A stretch of 64,000 nt of DNA from assembly GCF_036178145.1 (NCBI RefSeq), contig NZ_CP108067.1, positions 3,596,001 to 3,660,000 on the forward strand. Direction: 5' to 3'. Below, in pieces: positions 18,611-27,812 of the stretch. Origin of the DNA: Streptomyces sp. NBC_00273. GTDB taxonomy: Bacteria; Actinomycetota; Actinomycetes; Streptomycetales; Streptomycetaceae. The translations under genes and the position numbers were made by a program. Every line of letters starts with the position of its first letter. The stretch's first letter is position 1. The notes below the pieces were generated by a model, which saw only the letters and a program-made list of their open reading frames with translations, was not told where the DNA came from and ran no database searches.

Positions 18611-18634
18611 CCACTCGATCGAGTGTACGAGTGG
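18611..18634. promoter_or_regulatory. Nested palindrome upstream of sugar dehydrogenase gene
   Basis: CACTCGATCGAGTG at 18612-18625 is a perfect 14-base palindrome; the left arm CCACTCG also pairs with CGAGTGG at 18628-18634. It lies about 80 bases before the start of the lipoprotein gene and looks like a repressor site. The regulator is not identified. Confidence 0.4.
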
Positions 18635-18708
18635 TGGAACTTCGCGAACTGCCGGAGCTGTTGAGAGGGATGAAGGGCACGATCGGAGGACCGGAAGGGA
18701 GCAGGGCG

Positions 18709-19944
18709 ATGCGATACGGAAGTTCTCCCGGGCAGGCGGGATCCGCGGGCGCGGGCGGGCGGAGCCGGGGTGTGGTGGCGGCGCTCGCGCTGGCCGGCTG
18801 CGGCGCCCTGCTGGCGGCGGGGTGCTCGCCGGAGGGCGCACCGGGCACGGGGCCGGGCGGCTCCCCACCGAGCACGGCCTCGGCGGGCTCCGGGTCGCCG
18901 GGACCGTCGGGGAGCCCGTCCGCGTCGCCGCAGGCCGCCGGCCCACCGGCGAAGGGGACCGTGACGGTGACCGGCGAGGTGGCCAAGGGGCTGGAGTCGC
19001 CGTGGGGCGTGGCCCCGCTGCCGGGAGGTGACCTCCTGGTGGCCTCGCGGGACAAGGGGACGATCAGCAGGGTCGCGACGGGTTCGGGCACGGTGACCCA
19101 GATCGGCAAGGTGCCGGGGGTGGCACCGGGCGGGGAGGGCGGGCTCCTGGGCCTCGCGCTGTCGCCCACCTTCGCGTCGGACCGGCTGGTGTACGTGTAC
19201 TTCACGACCGAGTCCGACAACCGCATCGCCCGGCTGCGGTACGACGAACAGAGACCTGCCGGACAGCAACTGGGGGCGCCGGACACGGTGTTCCGGGGCA
19301 TTCCCAAGGGCCTCATCCACAACGGCGGCCGAATCGCCTTCGGCCCGGACAAGATGCTCTACGCGGGGACGGGTGAGACCGGTGACACCGGGCTCGCCCA
19401 GGACAAGAAGTCGCTGGGCGGCAAGATCTTGCGGATGACCCCGGACGGGGATCCGGTGCACGGCAATCCGGAGGCGGATTCCGTCGTCTACTCCTACGGG
19501 CACCGCAATGTGCAGGGCCTCGCTTGGGACAAGGACAAGCGGCTGTGGGCGGCCGAGTTCGGCCAGAACACCTGGGACGAGCTGAATCTGATCGAGCCCG
19601 GTGCCAACTACGGGTGGCCCGAGGCCGAGGGGAAGGCGGGAAAGCCCGGCTTCCGGGATCCGGTGGCCGTGTGGAAGACCGACGAGGCTTCGCCGAGCGG
19701 GATCGCGTGGGCGGAGGGTTCGGTGTGGATGGCCGGGCTCAAGGGCAAGCGGCTGTGGCGGATCCCGCTCGCCGGGACGGAGCTGGTGGCGGAGCCCGAG
19801 CCCTTCCTCGAGGGCGAGTACGGGCGGCTGCGGACGGTGGTGCCCCTCGGTGGGGACCGGCTGCTGCTGGTCACCAGCGAGACGGACGGACGCGGGTCCC
19901 CGGAAGCGGGCGACGACCGGATCCTCACTCTGACGGTGCATTGA
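18709..19944 (+). CDS. PQQ-dependent sugar dehydrogenase-like lipoprotein (GSDH family)
   Basis: 411 aa from ATG 18709 behind GGAAGGGAG. Lipoprotein signal with AAGC lipobox and Cys at residue 39 (Cys31 also has a lipobox-like context), then a Ser/Pro/Gly linker, so it is anchored outside the membrane. The rest is a six-bladed beta-propeller of the soluble glucose dehydrogenase/Hhip type: GEGGLLGLALSPTF, HNGGRIAFGPDKMLYAGTGE, GGKILRMTPDG, YGHRNVQGLAW and FGQNTWDELNLI. Family members oxidise aldose sugars using PQQ; whether this strain makes PQQ is not visible here. Probably its own transcription unit. Confidence 0.85.
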   Translation: MRYGSSPGQAGSAGAGGRSRGVVAALALAGCGALLAAGCSPEGAPGTGPGGSPPSTASAGSGSPGPSGSPSASPQAAGPPAKGTVTVTGEVAKGLESPWGVAPLPGGDLLVASRDKGTISRVATGSGTVTQIGKVPGVAPGGEGGLLGLALSPTFASDRLVYVYFTTESDNRIARLRYDEQRPAGQQLGAPDTVFRGIPKGLIHNGGRIAFGPDKMLYAGTGETGDTGLAQDKKSLGGKILRMTPDGDPVHGNPEADSVVYSYGHRNVQGLAWDKDKRLWAAEFGQNTWDELNLIEPGANYGWPEAEGKAGKPGFRDPVAVWKTDEASPSGIAWAEGSVWMAGLKGKRLWRIPLAGTELVAEPEPFLEGEYGRLRTVVPLGGDRLLLVTSETDGRGSPEAGDDRILTLTVH

Positions 19945-19986
19945 CCAGTGACTCCCCCGCAGGGGACGAAGGGGGCGGTGTTCAAC

Positions 19987-20157
19987 ATGTTCGAAGAGCT
20001 GTTCAACCCGGGACGCAAGCACACGGACGAGGAGAAGAAGCGGCTGGAGCTGTCCCGGACCGACGTCAGTGACAACGATCCGGGACGGGGTCCGATAGAC
20101 CTCGACTCCGGCAGGGTGCTCATACGCCTGGACGAGCAGCCTCCGGACGGGGGCTGA
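19987..20157 (+). CDS. Small conserved actinobacterial protein (DUF6191-like)
   Basis: 56 aa from ATG 19987 (MFEELFNPGRKHTDEEKKRLELSR). Acidic/basic soluble protein with conserved blocks FNPGRKHTDEEK and NDPGRGPIDLDSGRVLIRL, recognised from memory as the DUF6191 type that is widespread in Streptomyces. No function is known. Its last 38 bases overlap the 3' end of the convergent LuxR-type gene, and it follows the sugar dehydrogenase gene by 42 bases. Confidence 0.75.
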   Translation: MFEELFNPGRKHTDEEKKRLELSRTDVSDNDPGRGPIDLDSGRVLIRLDEQPPDGG

Positions 20158-23100
20158 CCGGGGCCGGCGCGGCGAAGAGATGCAGCCTATGAGCGAGGGC
20201 GGCCGCCTCGCCACGGCCGGTAACGCCTAGCTTCGCCAGGATGTTCGAGACGTGCACGCTCGCCGTCTTCGGTGAGATGAAGAGCTCCTCGGCGATCTTC
20301 CGATTGGTGCTGCCGGCCGCCACCAGGCGCAGTACGTCCCGCTCGCGGCTGGTCAGCCCGAGCGCCTCGACCGGATCGGTCTCCGGAACCTGCGTGGCGG
20401 CGGCGCTGTCGGCGTCGGTCAGGGGGAGGCGGGCGCGCTGGGCCAGCAGGGCCAGGTCCTCGCGCAGGGTGCGTGAGCCGATCCGCTCGGCGGTGGCGTA
20501 GGCCTCGCGGAGCAGGGCGGCCGCGGGCTCCCGGTCACCGGCGGCCAGCAGGGCCTCCGCGAGCCGGTGGCAGGCCCTGGCCAGCAGGTACGGGCGCTCC
20601 AGCGGGCGGATGGCCTTCTCGACGGCGGTCCAGTCGGCGAGGGTGTCCCGGGCCTCGGCCCGGAGCAGCTCGGCCCGGACGTACTCGGCGTGGGCGGTCC
20701 ACACCGGGACCGGGGTGGCGAGCGGGCGGGCGGCGGTGCGCAGCACGTCTAGGGCCGCGTCCCGGCCGGCCTCCGCGGCCGGAAGCCCCCGGGCGTCCGC
20801 TTCCGCGGTGGCCGCGGCGAGCAGCAGCGGCCAGGCGTAGCGGTGATGCCCGAGCGGGAATCCGTAGGCGACGGCAGCGGATGCCTCGGTGCGGACGTCG
20901 GCGATCCGGCCCTCCGCCGCAGCCACGCCGATCGCGAGGCGGTAGAGCGGGATCCGCTGCTGGGGCTGGGGCCGGTTTCCGTGGCTGCCGAAGTGGACGT
21001 GGGCGGCGGCCAGCTGGTGAGCGGCTTCGGTCAACTCGCCGCGGGCCAGCGCCAGGTGGGCCAGTCGTGTGGCGGCGCAGCCGCGCGGGGCCGCGCTCTG
21101 GCCGACGAGCAGGGCACGCCGGGCCGCTTCGGCGGCCTCGTCCCAGCGGCCGAGGCTGTAGAGGCTCTCGGCCTTGTTCCCGCAGACCCAACCCTCGCTG
21201 TCCATGAGCCGGGATCTGCGGACCAGTTCGGCCCCCTGTTCGGCCAGTTCCACGGCTTCGCGGGACCGGCCCAGACTTTCCAACTGAGAGGTGAGATTGA
21301 TATGCGCACGCCCTGCCAGCACGGTGAGCCCCAGTTCCGTGGCCCGTTCCCGGACCGCGTGCATCTCGGCGAGACCGCCCGGAGCGTCTCCGGAGTCGGT
21401 GAGCAGAGCTCCGACCGTGATCCTGGCGTTGAGCTCGGTCTCCTCGGCGCCGACCATCCGCGCGTACTCGACGGCGCGTTCGGCGGCGGCGAGGTTGCCG
21501 GGGCCCGGCTTGTGGAACATGCCCCAGCTCGCGGCCCGGACCAGGACCTCGGCGTGCACCTGGGACGGGGGCAGCCCGCGGACGAGGTCCTGCGCCTTGG
21601 CTATCTCCTCCCAGCCGTCGCCTCGCCCGAGGCCGGCGATCAGCCGGGAGCGCTCGGTCCAGAACCAGGCGGCCCGCAGCGGGTCGCGGTCGTCCTCCAG
21701 CAGGCGCAGCGCCGTCTTCGTGATCTTCAGGGCGCGGTCGCGCTCGCCGCCGTAGCGCGCCGCCACGGTGGCCTCGGCCAGCAGGTCGAGCCGCCGGAGC
21801 GCGGTGGTGGCCGGGTCGCAGCCGCACGGAGGGTACACCTCGGTGTAGTCCGCCGGGCGGAGCGCCTCGATGATGCCCTCCGGGGCGCTGTCCCACAGGT
21901 CCATGGCCCGTTCCAGCAGGCGCAGTTGCTCCGAGTAGGCGTGCCGGCGGCGGGCCACCACGGAGGCGGCGAGTACGGCGGGCAGCGCCTTGGCGGGATC
22001 GTTCGCGTGGAACCAGTAACTGGCCAGCCGGATGACCCGCTCCTCGACCCGGACGAGCGACCCGTCGGCCTCCATCGCCTCGGCGTAGCGGCGGTTGACG
22101 CGGGCCCGTTCCCCGGGCAGCAGGTCGTCGCTGACGGCCTCGCGCACCAGGGAGTGCCGGAAGCGGTAGCCGTCGCCGTCGGGGGTGGCGAGCAGGATGT
22201 TGGCCCCGACGGCGGCTCGCAGCGCTTCGATCAGCTCGTCCTCGGTGAGCCCGGCGACGGCGCGCAGCAGCGGGTACTCCACGGTGGAGCCGCCCTCCGC
22301 GACGATGCGCACCAACCGCTGGGTCTCGTCGGGGAGCACCTCGACACGGACGAGGAGCAGGTCGCGCAGGGATTCGGTGAGTCCGGTGCGGCAGCCGCTC
22401 TCCCTGGAGGCGACGAGTTCCTCGACGAAGAAGGCGTTGCCGTCCGACCGGTCGAAGACGGAGTCCACGAAGTCCTCGTCGGGCTGTGCGGCGAGGATGC
22501 CGGTGAGCTGGCGGCGTACTTCGGCCCGGTTGAAGCGGGACAGCTCGACGCGGTGGACGGTGCGGAGCCGGTCGAGTTCGGCGAGGAGCGGGCGCAGCGG
22601 GTGACGCCGGTGCACGTCGTCCGCACGGTAGGTGGCGACGATGACGAGCCGGCCGCTGGTGAGGGTGCGGAAGAGGTAGGAGAGCAGGTGCCGGGTGGAG
22701 GTGTCCGCCCAGTGCAGGTCCTCCAGGACGAGGACGACGGTGCGGTCGGCGGCGAGGCGCTCCAGCATCCGGGCCGTCAACTCGAAGAGCCGGGCGGTGC
22801 TCTCCTCGTCGTGCGGGCCGCGCGGGGTGTCGCCGAGTTCGGGGAGGATGCGGGCGAGTTCGTCCTCCTGGCCGGCGGCAGCAGCGGCCAGTTCCCCGGG
22901 CAGCAGCCGGTGCAGGGTGCGCAGGGCCGTCGAGAACGGGGCGAAGGGAAGGCCCTCCGCCCCGATCTCCACACAGCCTCCGACGGCGACGACCGCGCCG
23001 CGGCGGTCCGCCTCGCAGAGGAACTCCTCGGTGAGGCGGGTCTTGCCGACTCCGGCCTCTCCCCCGATGAGCATCGCCTGCGGTTCCTGCCCGGCGGCCC

Positions 23101-23188
23101 GGGTCAATGCGTCGGTGAGTACGGCCAGTTCATCGGCTCGGCCGACGAACACCGGGCTGACAGATCTGGTCTCCACGCCGCCGAGCAT
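20120..23188 (-). CDS. Large ATP-binding LuxR-family transcriptional regulator (LAL type)
   Basis: 1022 aa from ATG 23188 (MLGGVETRSVSPVFVGR); the frame extends to GTG 23239 without a ribosome site. N-terminal AAA/STAND ATPase: Walker A GGEAGVGKT near residue 45 and Walker B VVLVLEDLHWAD near residue 155. A long helical TPR-like middle region follows, then the C-terminal LuxR helix-turn-helix (LTSRERDVLRLVAAGSTNRKIAEELFISPKTASVHV). LAL regulators such as MalT and PikD act as ligand- and ATP-dependent activators, often of secondary metabolism or sugar use. No obvious target is adjacent. Confidence 0.9.
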   Translation of the reverse strand: MLGGVETRSVSPVFVGRADELAVLTDALTRAAGQEPQAMLIGGEAGVGKTRLTEEFLCEADRRGAVVAVGGCVEIGAEGLPFAPFSTALRTLHRLLPGELAAAAAGQEDELARILPELGDTPRGPHDEESTARLFELTARMLERLAADRTVVLVLEDLHWADTSTRHLLSYLFRTLTSGRLVIVATYRADDVHRRHPLRPLLAELDRLRTVHRVELSRFNRAEVRRQLTGILAAQPDEDFVDSVFDRSDGNAFFVEELVASRESGCRTGLTESLRDLLLVRVEVLPDETQRLVRIVAEGGSTVEYPLLRAVAGLTEDELIEALRAAVGANILLATPDGDGYRFRHSLVREAVSDDLLPGERARVNRRYAEAMEADGSLVRVEERVIRLASYWFHANDPAKALPAVLAASVVARRRHAYSEQLRLLERAMDLWDSAPEGIIEALRPADYTEVYPPCGCDPATTALRRLDLLAEATVAARYGGERDRALKITKTALRLLEDDRDPLRAAWFWTERSRLIAGLGRGDGWEEIAKAQDLVRGLPPSQVHAEVLVRAASWGMFHKPGPGNLAAAERAVEYARMVGAEETELNARITVGALLTDSGDAPGGLAEMHAVRERATELGLTVLAGRAHINLTSQLESLGRSREAVELAEQGAELVRRSRLMDSEGWVCGNKAESLYSLGRWDEAAEAARRALLVGQSAAPRGCAATRLAHLALARGELTEAAHQLAAAHVHFGSHGNRPQPQQRIPLYRLAIGVAAAEGRIADVRTEASAAVAYGFPLGHHRYAWPLLLAAATAEADARGLPAAEAGRDAALDVLRTAARPLATPVPVWTAHAEYVRAELLRAEARDTLADWTAVEKAIRPLERPYLLARACHRLAEALLAAGDREPAAALLREAYATAERIGSRTLREDLALLAQRARLPLTDADSAAATQVPETDPVEALGLTSRERDVLRLVAAGSTNRKIAEELFISPKTASVHVSNILAKLGVTGRGEAAALAHRLHLFAAPAPVSPRPEAARPGV

Positions 23189-23247
23189 CGCACAGACGTC
23201 CTGCTCGGCGGCACTCGCCGCCGGTGCGCTCCTCATCACGTGTCAGG

Positions 23248-23448
23248 TCACGCGGTGCGCGGCGCGGAGCGGGCGGCACGGGCCGAGCGGGTGAACCGGC
23301 TCCGGAACGTTCTCACCCGCCTCCGGTGTTCCTGGCCCGGCAAGGAGGCGCGGTGCGCCCGCCGCGCCGCCCGGGCCGTGCGGTACTCGGCGGCCTCACG
23401 GATGAGGTCGGCGCTGCGGGCGGCGGTGGCGATCTCGTACTCGTACAT
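23248..23448 (-). CDS. Small basic conserved Streptomyces protein
   Basis: 66 aa from ATG 23448 behind GGGAGCAG. The N-terminus MYEYEIATAARSADLIREAAEYR is a pattern recognised in many short Streptomyces hypotheticals; the C-terminal half is very Arg-rich (RRRVRTFRSRFTRSARAARSAPR), suggesting nucleic-acid or membrane contact. No signal peptide. Function unknown. Immediately upstream of the LAL regulator on the same strand. Confidence 0.65.
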   Translation of the reverse strand: MYEYEIATAARSADLIREAAEYRTARAARRAHRASLPGQEHRRRVRTFRSRFTRSARAARSAPRTA

Positions 23449-23614
23449 CTCTGCTCCCTGGTCGCGTTGCTCGGGCACCTCGTTCGGTGTGATCCAAGAT
23501 TCGCGCCCCAGGGGGTACCGGCACATCGGTCGCATGCCGCATCTGCCGGGGGCAGGGGGCCTTAGTCCGGGGCCGGGGAGCCCCGGGCCGGTCCGTGCGG
23601 ACCTAAGGAACTGC

Positions 23615-24205
23615 CTAGGCGCCGGCTCCGGCCGCCTTGGGAATGGCGAGGAGGAGGTCGAAGTACATGAGGACGAAGAGCAGTACGCCGAGGGCACCCA
23701 GTCCGATGCCCGCCCAGGAGACGGACCGTACCCAGGTGGGGAGGGTGCGCTCGGGGCTGCTGAAGGCGGGGAGGGCCAGCACGAAGGTGGCGATGATCAG
23801 GGCGAGGGCGGAGAAGATGCCGTTCACCATCGCGGTGGCGTGCCACGGGTCGACGAACTGGGCGGCGATCTGCGCGTTGGCGTCGGCGGCCTGGGTCAGC
23901 TCCAGCCGGGCGGCGACGCTCGCACGCTCGGACACGATGCCCGCGACCCAGCTACCACTGAGGGCGACGACACCGAGGCCCGCGGCGACGATCGCGAAGG
24001 CCGCGGACCCGACCTGGCTCGGCTCCCCGTCCTCGGCCTGGTCGTCGGCGAACGCCTCGTCGTCCAGGTCCGTGTCGGTGACCTCGTCGGTGACCGCGGA
24101 GTCGGCTTCGACCTCGGCCGGCTGGGGGGTCTCGGCCTTGACCAGGTCAGCCGGGGTGGTGTCCGCCTCGGCGGCGTTCGGGGCGGGGGTCTTCGTGGTG
24201 TCCAT
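23615..24205 (-). CDS. Membrane protein of unknown function with acidic N-terminus
   Basis: 196 aa from ATG 24205 (an in-frame GTG at 24214 is possible). Residues 1-65 are a disordered acidic stretch (EVEADSAVTDEVTDTDLDDEAFADDQAEDGEPS). Three hydrophobic helices follow: AAFAIVAAGLGVVALSGSWV, NGIFSALALIIATFVLALPAF and VSWAGIGLGALGVLLFVLMYF. A polar stretch rich in Ala and Gln between helices 1 and 2 is probably periplasmic. No family recognised. Confidence 0.75.
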   Translation of the reverse strand: MDTTKTPAPNAAEADTTPADLVKAETPQPAEVEADSAVTDEVTDTDLDDEAFADDQAEDGEPSQVGSAAFAIVAAGLGVVALSGSWVAGIVSERASVAARLELTQAADANAQIAAQFVDPWHATAMVNGIFSALALIIATFVLALPAFSSPERTLPTWVRSVSWAGIGLGALGVLLFVLMYFDLLLAIPKAAGAGA

Positions 24206-24326
24206 GCGGGGCACCGTAGGCGCCCTGTCTGAGAGTTTTCTGAGAATCCGCTGGTTCCGGCCGTGGTGGGCCCCGCGGCCGGCGGAACCCGTGTGCGGGC
24301 CCGCCCGGAGGGGGCCCGGAGCGGGC

Positions 24327-24881
24327 TCAGGCGGACCGGGTCCCGGCCCACTCGTGGGAGAGGATCGACCAGACCTCGGTGTCCTGGCGGACTCCGCGGT
24401 GGAGGTAGTTCTCCCGCATGACGCCGTCGCGGGTCATCCCGAGGCGCGCGGCCACGGCGAGGCTCTTCTTGTTGCCGGAGGCCGCGTGCCACTCGACGCG
24501 GTGCATGCCGCGCTCGCCGAAGGCGTAGTCGATCAGGACCTGGCAGGCCTTGGTGACCAGGCCGCGGCCGGCCGCGTCGGGCTCCAGCCAGCAGCCGATC
24601 TCGCAGTTGCCGTAGTGCGCCTCGAACGTCCGGAAGAGGACCCCGCCCACCAGGGTGCCGTCAAGCCGGATGCCGAAGAACCGGGCGCCGTCCTCCCCCG
24701 CCGTCGCCGCGTACTTGGCGAGCAGGGCCCGGGCGGAGTCGAGGTCCGTGGTCCGGTCCGGGAAGCCGACGTACTGCCCGATGAATTCGCGTCCGCGCTC
24801 GATGTGCGCGAAGAACTCCTGGGCGTGCCGGGCCTCCAGCGGGAACATCTGGGCGTCTTCGGCCAGGTCTATCGAGAACAT
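24327..24881 (-). CDS. GNAT N-acetyltransferase, RimL/RimJ-like
   Basis: 184 aa from ATG 24881 behind AAGGAAG. Acetyl-CoA-dependent acetyltransferase; motif A is GCWLEPDAAGRGLVTKACQVLIDYAF and the C-terminal part HRVEWHAASGNKKSLAVAARLGMTRDGVMRENY is typical of ribosomal-protein-type N-acetyltransferases. The acceptor is unknown. Sits 39 bases downstream of the MMPL transporter gene on the same strand, probably cotranscribed. Confidence 0.85.
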   Translation of the reverse strand: MFSIDLAEDAQMFPLEARHAQEFFAHIERGREFIGQYVGFPDRTTDLDSARALLAKYAATAGEDGARFFGIRLDGTLVGGVLFRTFEAHYGNCEIGCWLEPDAAGRGLVTKACQVLIDYAFGERGMHRVEWHAASGNKKSLAVAARLGMTRDGVMRENYLHRGVRQDTEVWSILSHEWAGTRSA

Positions 24882-24920
24882 GCTCGGTCTTCCTTGGGTC
24901 TCGGGCGGCGGGTGGCCGGA

Positions 24921-27170
24921 TCACCGGGAGGTGGTGGCGGACTCGGCGCTGTCCTCGCTCGTGGCGAGGTCCTCGGCGGGCCGCTGCTTCGGAAGTCTTG
25001 CATGCGGGCGGTGTTCGGGGGGCTCGATGCTGATCCGGGGCAGGCGCCGGTCGAGCCAGGCGGGCAGCCACCAGTTGGCCCCACCGAGCATGTGCATCAG
25101 GGCCGGGACGAGGAGGGTGCGCAGCACGAAGGCGTCGAGGGCCACGGCCGCGGCGAGCGCGATGCCGAACATCGCGATGATCCGGTCGCCGCTGAGCACG
25201 AAGGCCAGGAAGACGGAGATCATGATGACGGCCGCCGAGTTGATGACCCGGCTGGTCTCGGCGAGGCCCACGCGCACGGCCCGCCGGTTGTCGCCTGTCT
25301 CCAGCCACTCCTCGTACATCCGGCTGACGAGGAAGACCTGATAGTCCATCGACAGTCCGAAGAGGACGGACACCATGATCACGGGCAGGAAGGGTTCGAT
25401 GGGGCCGGCACTGCCCAGACCCAGCAGCTCGCTGCCCCAGCCCCACTGGAAGATCGCGACCACGACGCCGAAGGAAGAGGCGACGGCGGCGACGTTCATG
25501 GCCGCCGCCTTGAGCGGGATGCCGATGGACCGGAAGGCCAGCAGCAGGAGCACGCAGCCGAGGGCGATGACCACGCCCACGAAGAGCGGCAGCTTCCCGA
25601 TGATGACCTCGGCGAAGTCGTCGTAGGCGGCCGTCACACCGCCGACGTGGACCTCCATGGAGTTGCCGTGCCCGGCGGCCGGGATGACGTCCTGGCGGAG
25701 CCTGTCGACGAGGTCGCTCGTGGCCCGGGACTGCGGGGCGGAGTCCGGTACGACGGTCAGTACGGCGGTGTCGCCGCTGCGGTTGAGGACGGCGGGGCCG
25801 GTGGAGGCGACGCCCTCGGTCGTGCGCAGTGCCTGCGCCAGCTGGTCCACGGCGAGCCGGTCGCCGGCGCCGTCCAGCCGGGCGACGACGGTGAGCGGAC
25901 CGTTGGTTCCGGGGCCGAAGCCCTCCGCCAGCAGGTCGTAGGCCTGCCGGGTGGTGGAGGTGGCCGGATTGTTGCCCTGGTCGGACGTGCCCAGATGGAG
26001 GAAGAGGGTGGGCAGGGCCAGCACCAGCATGACCGCGGTGGCGACGGCCCCCAGCAGCTTGGGGTGCCGCTCGACGAAGACGGACCAGCGGACGGCGAAG
26101 CCGGAGGTCTGCTCGGGGCGCGGCCCCTCGGCGGCGAGCTTGCGGCGCTCGCGGCGCGAGAGGGCGCGCATGCCTATGTACGAGAGGAGGGCGGGCAGCA
26201 GGGTGACCGAGGCGGCGACCGTCAGGACCACCGTCACGGAGGCGGCTATCGCGACGCCGTTCAGGAAGTTCAGCCGCAGCACCAGCATGCCGAGCAGTGC
26301 GATGCAGACGGTGGCACCGGCGAAGACGACGGCCCGGCCGGTGGTGGCGACGGCGTTCGCTGCCGCCTCCTCGACCGTGCTGCCCCGCGCCAGGCCCTTG
26401 CGGTGCCGGGTGACGATGAACAGCGCGTAGTCGATGCCCACGCCGAGGCCGATGAGGGTGCCGAGCATCGGGGCGAAGTCGGCGACCGGCATCGCGTGGC
26501 CGAGCAGGGTGATGCCGAAGTAGGCGGTGCCCACGCTGACCAGGGCGGTCGCGATGGGCAGCAGGCTCGCGGCGAGCGAGCCGAAGGCGAGGAAGAGGAC
26601 CAGGGCCGCGACGGCGACACCGATGACCTCGGCGAGGTGCGCGGTGGGGGCCTCGGTGAGCTGGATGGCGCGGCCGCCCAGTTCGACCTGGAGACCGCCG
26701 GCCTCGGTGGTGGGGTTCTTCGCCGCGTCGACGACCGCCCTGGCCTGGGCCTTGGGTACGGAGTCGGCATGCTGGTCGAAGGTCACCACTGCGTAGGCGG
26801 TGCGCCCGTCGGGGCTGATCCGGGCAGCGCTCTCGGGGGCGGGGCCGTAGGGTCCGGCGACCGATCCGACGCCGGGGAGCCCGGCGACGGCCTCCAGTGC
26901 CGCGGTCATGCGCTGCTCGATGTCCGGGGTGCGGACGTTCTGCCGGTCCGGGGCCCGCCACACGATGGTGTCGGTGTCGCCGCCCTGGCCGTGGAATGCC
27001 TCGCGCAGGAGGGCGTTCGCCTTGCCGGACTCGGTGCCGGGGACCTCGTAGTCGTTGGAGAACGCCGACCCGGTGGTCACTGCGGCCGCCGCGGTCCCGC
27101 CGAACGCGAGCAGCCAGATCAGGACGGCGAGGAGGCGGTGGCGCATGCACCAGCGTGCGATTACAGCCAA
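24921..27170 (-). CDS. MMPL/RND-family membrane transporter
   Basis: 749 aa; the start is a TTG at 27170 with GGGAGCA upstream (MAVIARWCMRHRLLAVLIWLLAFGG). Twelve transmembrane helices arranged as two repeats, each with a large extracytoplasmic loop after the first helix. Typical MMPL signatures: GVGIDYALFIVTRHRKGLARG in the first repeat and GLSMDYQVFLVSRMYEEWLETGD in the second, with proton-relay Asp-Tyr pairs. The family exports lipids or hydrophobic compounds. A GNAT gene follows; no regulator is adjacent. Confidence 0.9.
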   Translation of the reverse strand: MAVIARWCMRHRLLAVLIWLLAFGGTAAAAVTTGSAFSNDYEVPGTESGKANALLREAFHGQGGDTDTIVWRAPDRQNVRTPDIEQRMTAALEAVAGLPGVGSVAGPYGPAPESAARISPDGRTAYAVVTFDQHADSVPKAQARAVVDAAKNPTTEAGGLQVELGGRAIQLTEAPTAHLAEVIGVAVAALVLFLAFGSLAASLLPIATALVSVGTAYFGITLLGHAMPVADFAPMLGTLIGLGVGIDYALFIVTRHRKGLARGSTVEEAAANAVATTGRAVVFAGATVCIALLGMLVLRLNFLNGVAIAASVTVVLTVAASVTLLPALLSYIGMRALSRRERRKLAAEGPRPEQTSGFAVRWSVFVERHPKLLGAVATAVMLVLALPTLFLHLGTSDQGNNPATSTTRQAYDLLAEGFGPGTNGPLTVVARLDGAGDRLAVDQLAQALRTTEGVASTGPAVLNRSGDTAVLTVVPDSAPQSRATSDLVDRLRQDVIPAAGHGNSMEVHVGGVTAAYDDFAEVIIGKLPLFVGVVIALGCVLLLLAFRSIGIPLKAAAMNVAAVASSFGVVVAIFQWGWGSELLGLGSAGPIEPFLPVIMVSVLFGLSMDYQVFLVSRMYEEWLETGDNRRAVRVGLAETSRVINSAAVIMISVFLAFVLSGDRIIAMFGIALAAAVALDAFVLRTLLVPALMHMLGGANWWLPAWLDRRLPRISIEPPEHRPHARLPKQRPAEDLATSEDSAESATTSR

Positions 27171-27351
27171 CGGACGTGCTCCCTGGTGGTTCGGATCTTT
27201 ACCGGGAGGCAGCCCGTCGCAAAGAACGCATGAACGCGTGAAGGCCCGGCCGAAGGGCCCGGGGGATCACCACGGGAAGGCTCGGCGCAGAGGGTCTACA
27301 CCCTCCACGATCTCAGCGTTTCGTGATCGTTGGCCCCTTTCGTGTGCATCG

Positions 27352-27759
27352 TCACAGTGCGGGGGACCCGGCCTCCAGCTGGGTTTCGGGCTCGTCCACC
27401 CGGTAGCCCGGGATCGAGGGCCACCGGACGGTGAGGACGACGGCGTCCTCCTCCGCGTACCAGGAGTGGTCGACGCCGCGCCCCCAGAGCACGTAGTCCC
27501 CCTGCTCGGCGAGGACGACGGTGCGACCGGGGAACTCCAGCCGGAAGCGTCCGCTGATCAGCACCAGCAGTGCGGTGCGCTTCTCGGCGGTCGCCCACCG
27601 CTCCCGCTCGTCGCCCTTCGGGTGGACACCCCATTTGATCTCCACGTCCTGGCTGTGGCGGGGATCGGAGGGGTCCTTGAAGTGGCCGAGGAGCCAGCCG
27701 CGGTCGGCGGCGGCGTCGGGGGTGGCCTTACCGGTGTAGATGGTGGAGTCGTGGTTCAC
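27352..27759 (-). CDS. Cupin-fold small protein
   Basis: 135 aa from GTG 27759. The beta-barrel pattern fits a single cupin domain (HPKGDERERWATAEKRTALLVLISGRFRLEFPG...QGDYVLWGRGVDHSWYAEEDAVVLTVRWPS), with possible metal-binding His at the HSW position. Related proteins are sometimes mislabelled signal peptidase I; no peptidase Ser/Lys dyad is seen here. Function unknown. Divergent from the GNAT gene 53 bases away. Confidence 0.7.
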   Translation of the reverse strand: MNHDSTIYTGKATPDAAADRGWLLGHFKDPSDPRHSQDVEIKWGVHPKGDERERWATAEKRTALLVLISGRFRLEFPGRTVVLAEQGDYVLWGRGVDHSWYAEEDAVVLTVRWPSIPGYRVDEPETQLEAGSPAL

Positions 27760-27812
27760 CAGGTGAGGCTAATGCAGTTGTGGCGCCCGCCCGACACTGG
27801 TGAGCTGGGACG

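Noticed and set aside
23637..27233. Open frame of about 1200 codons on the + strand opposite the MMPL, GNAT and membrane genes
   Set aside because: It is a shadow of three real minus-strand genes; it is Asp/Gly/His/Arg rich, lacks any domain and reflects GC-biased third positions.
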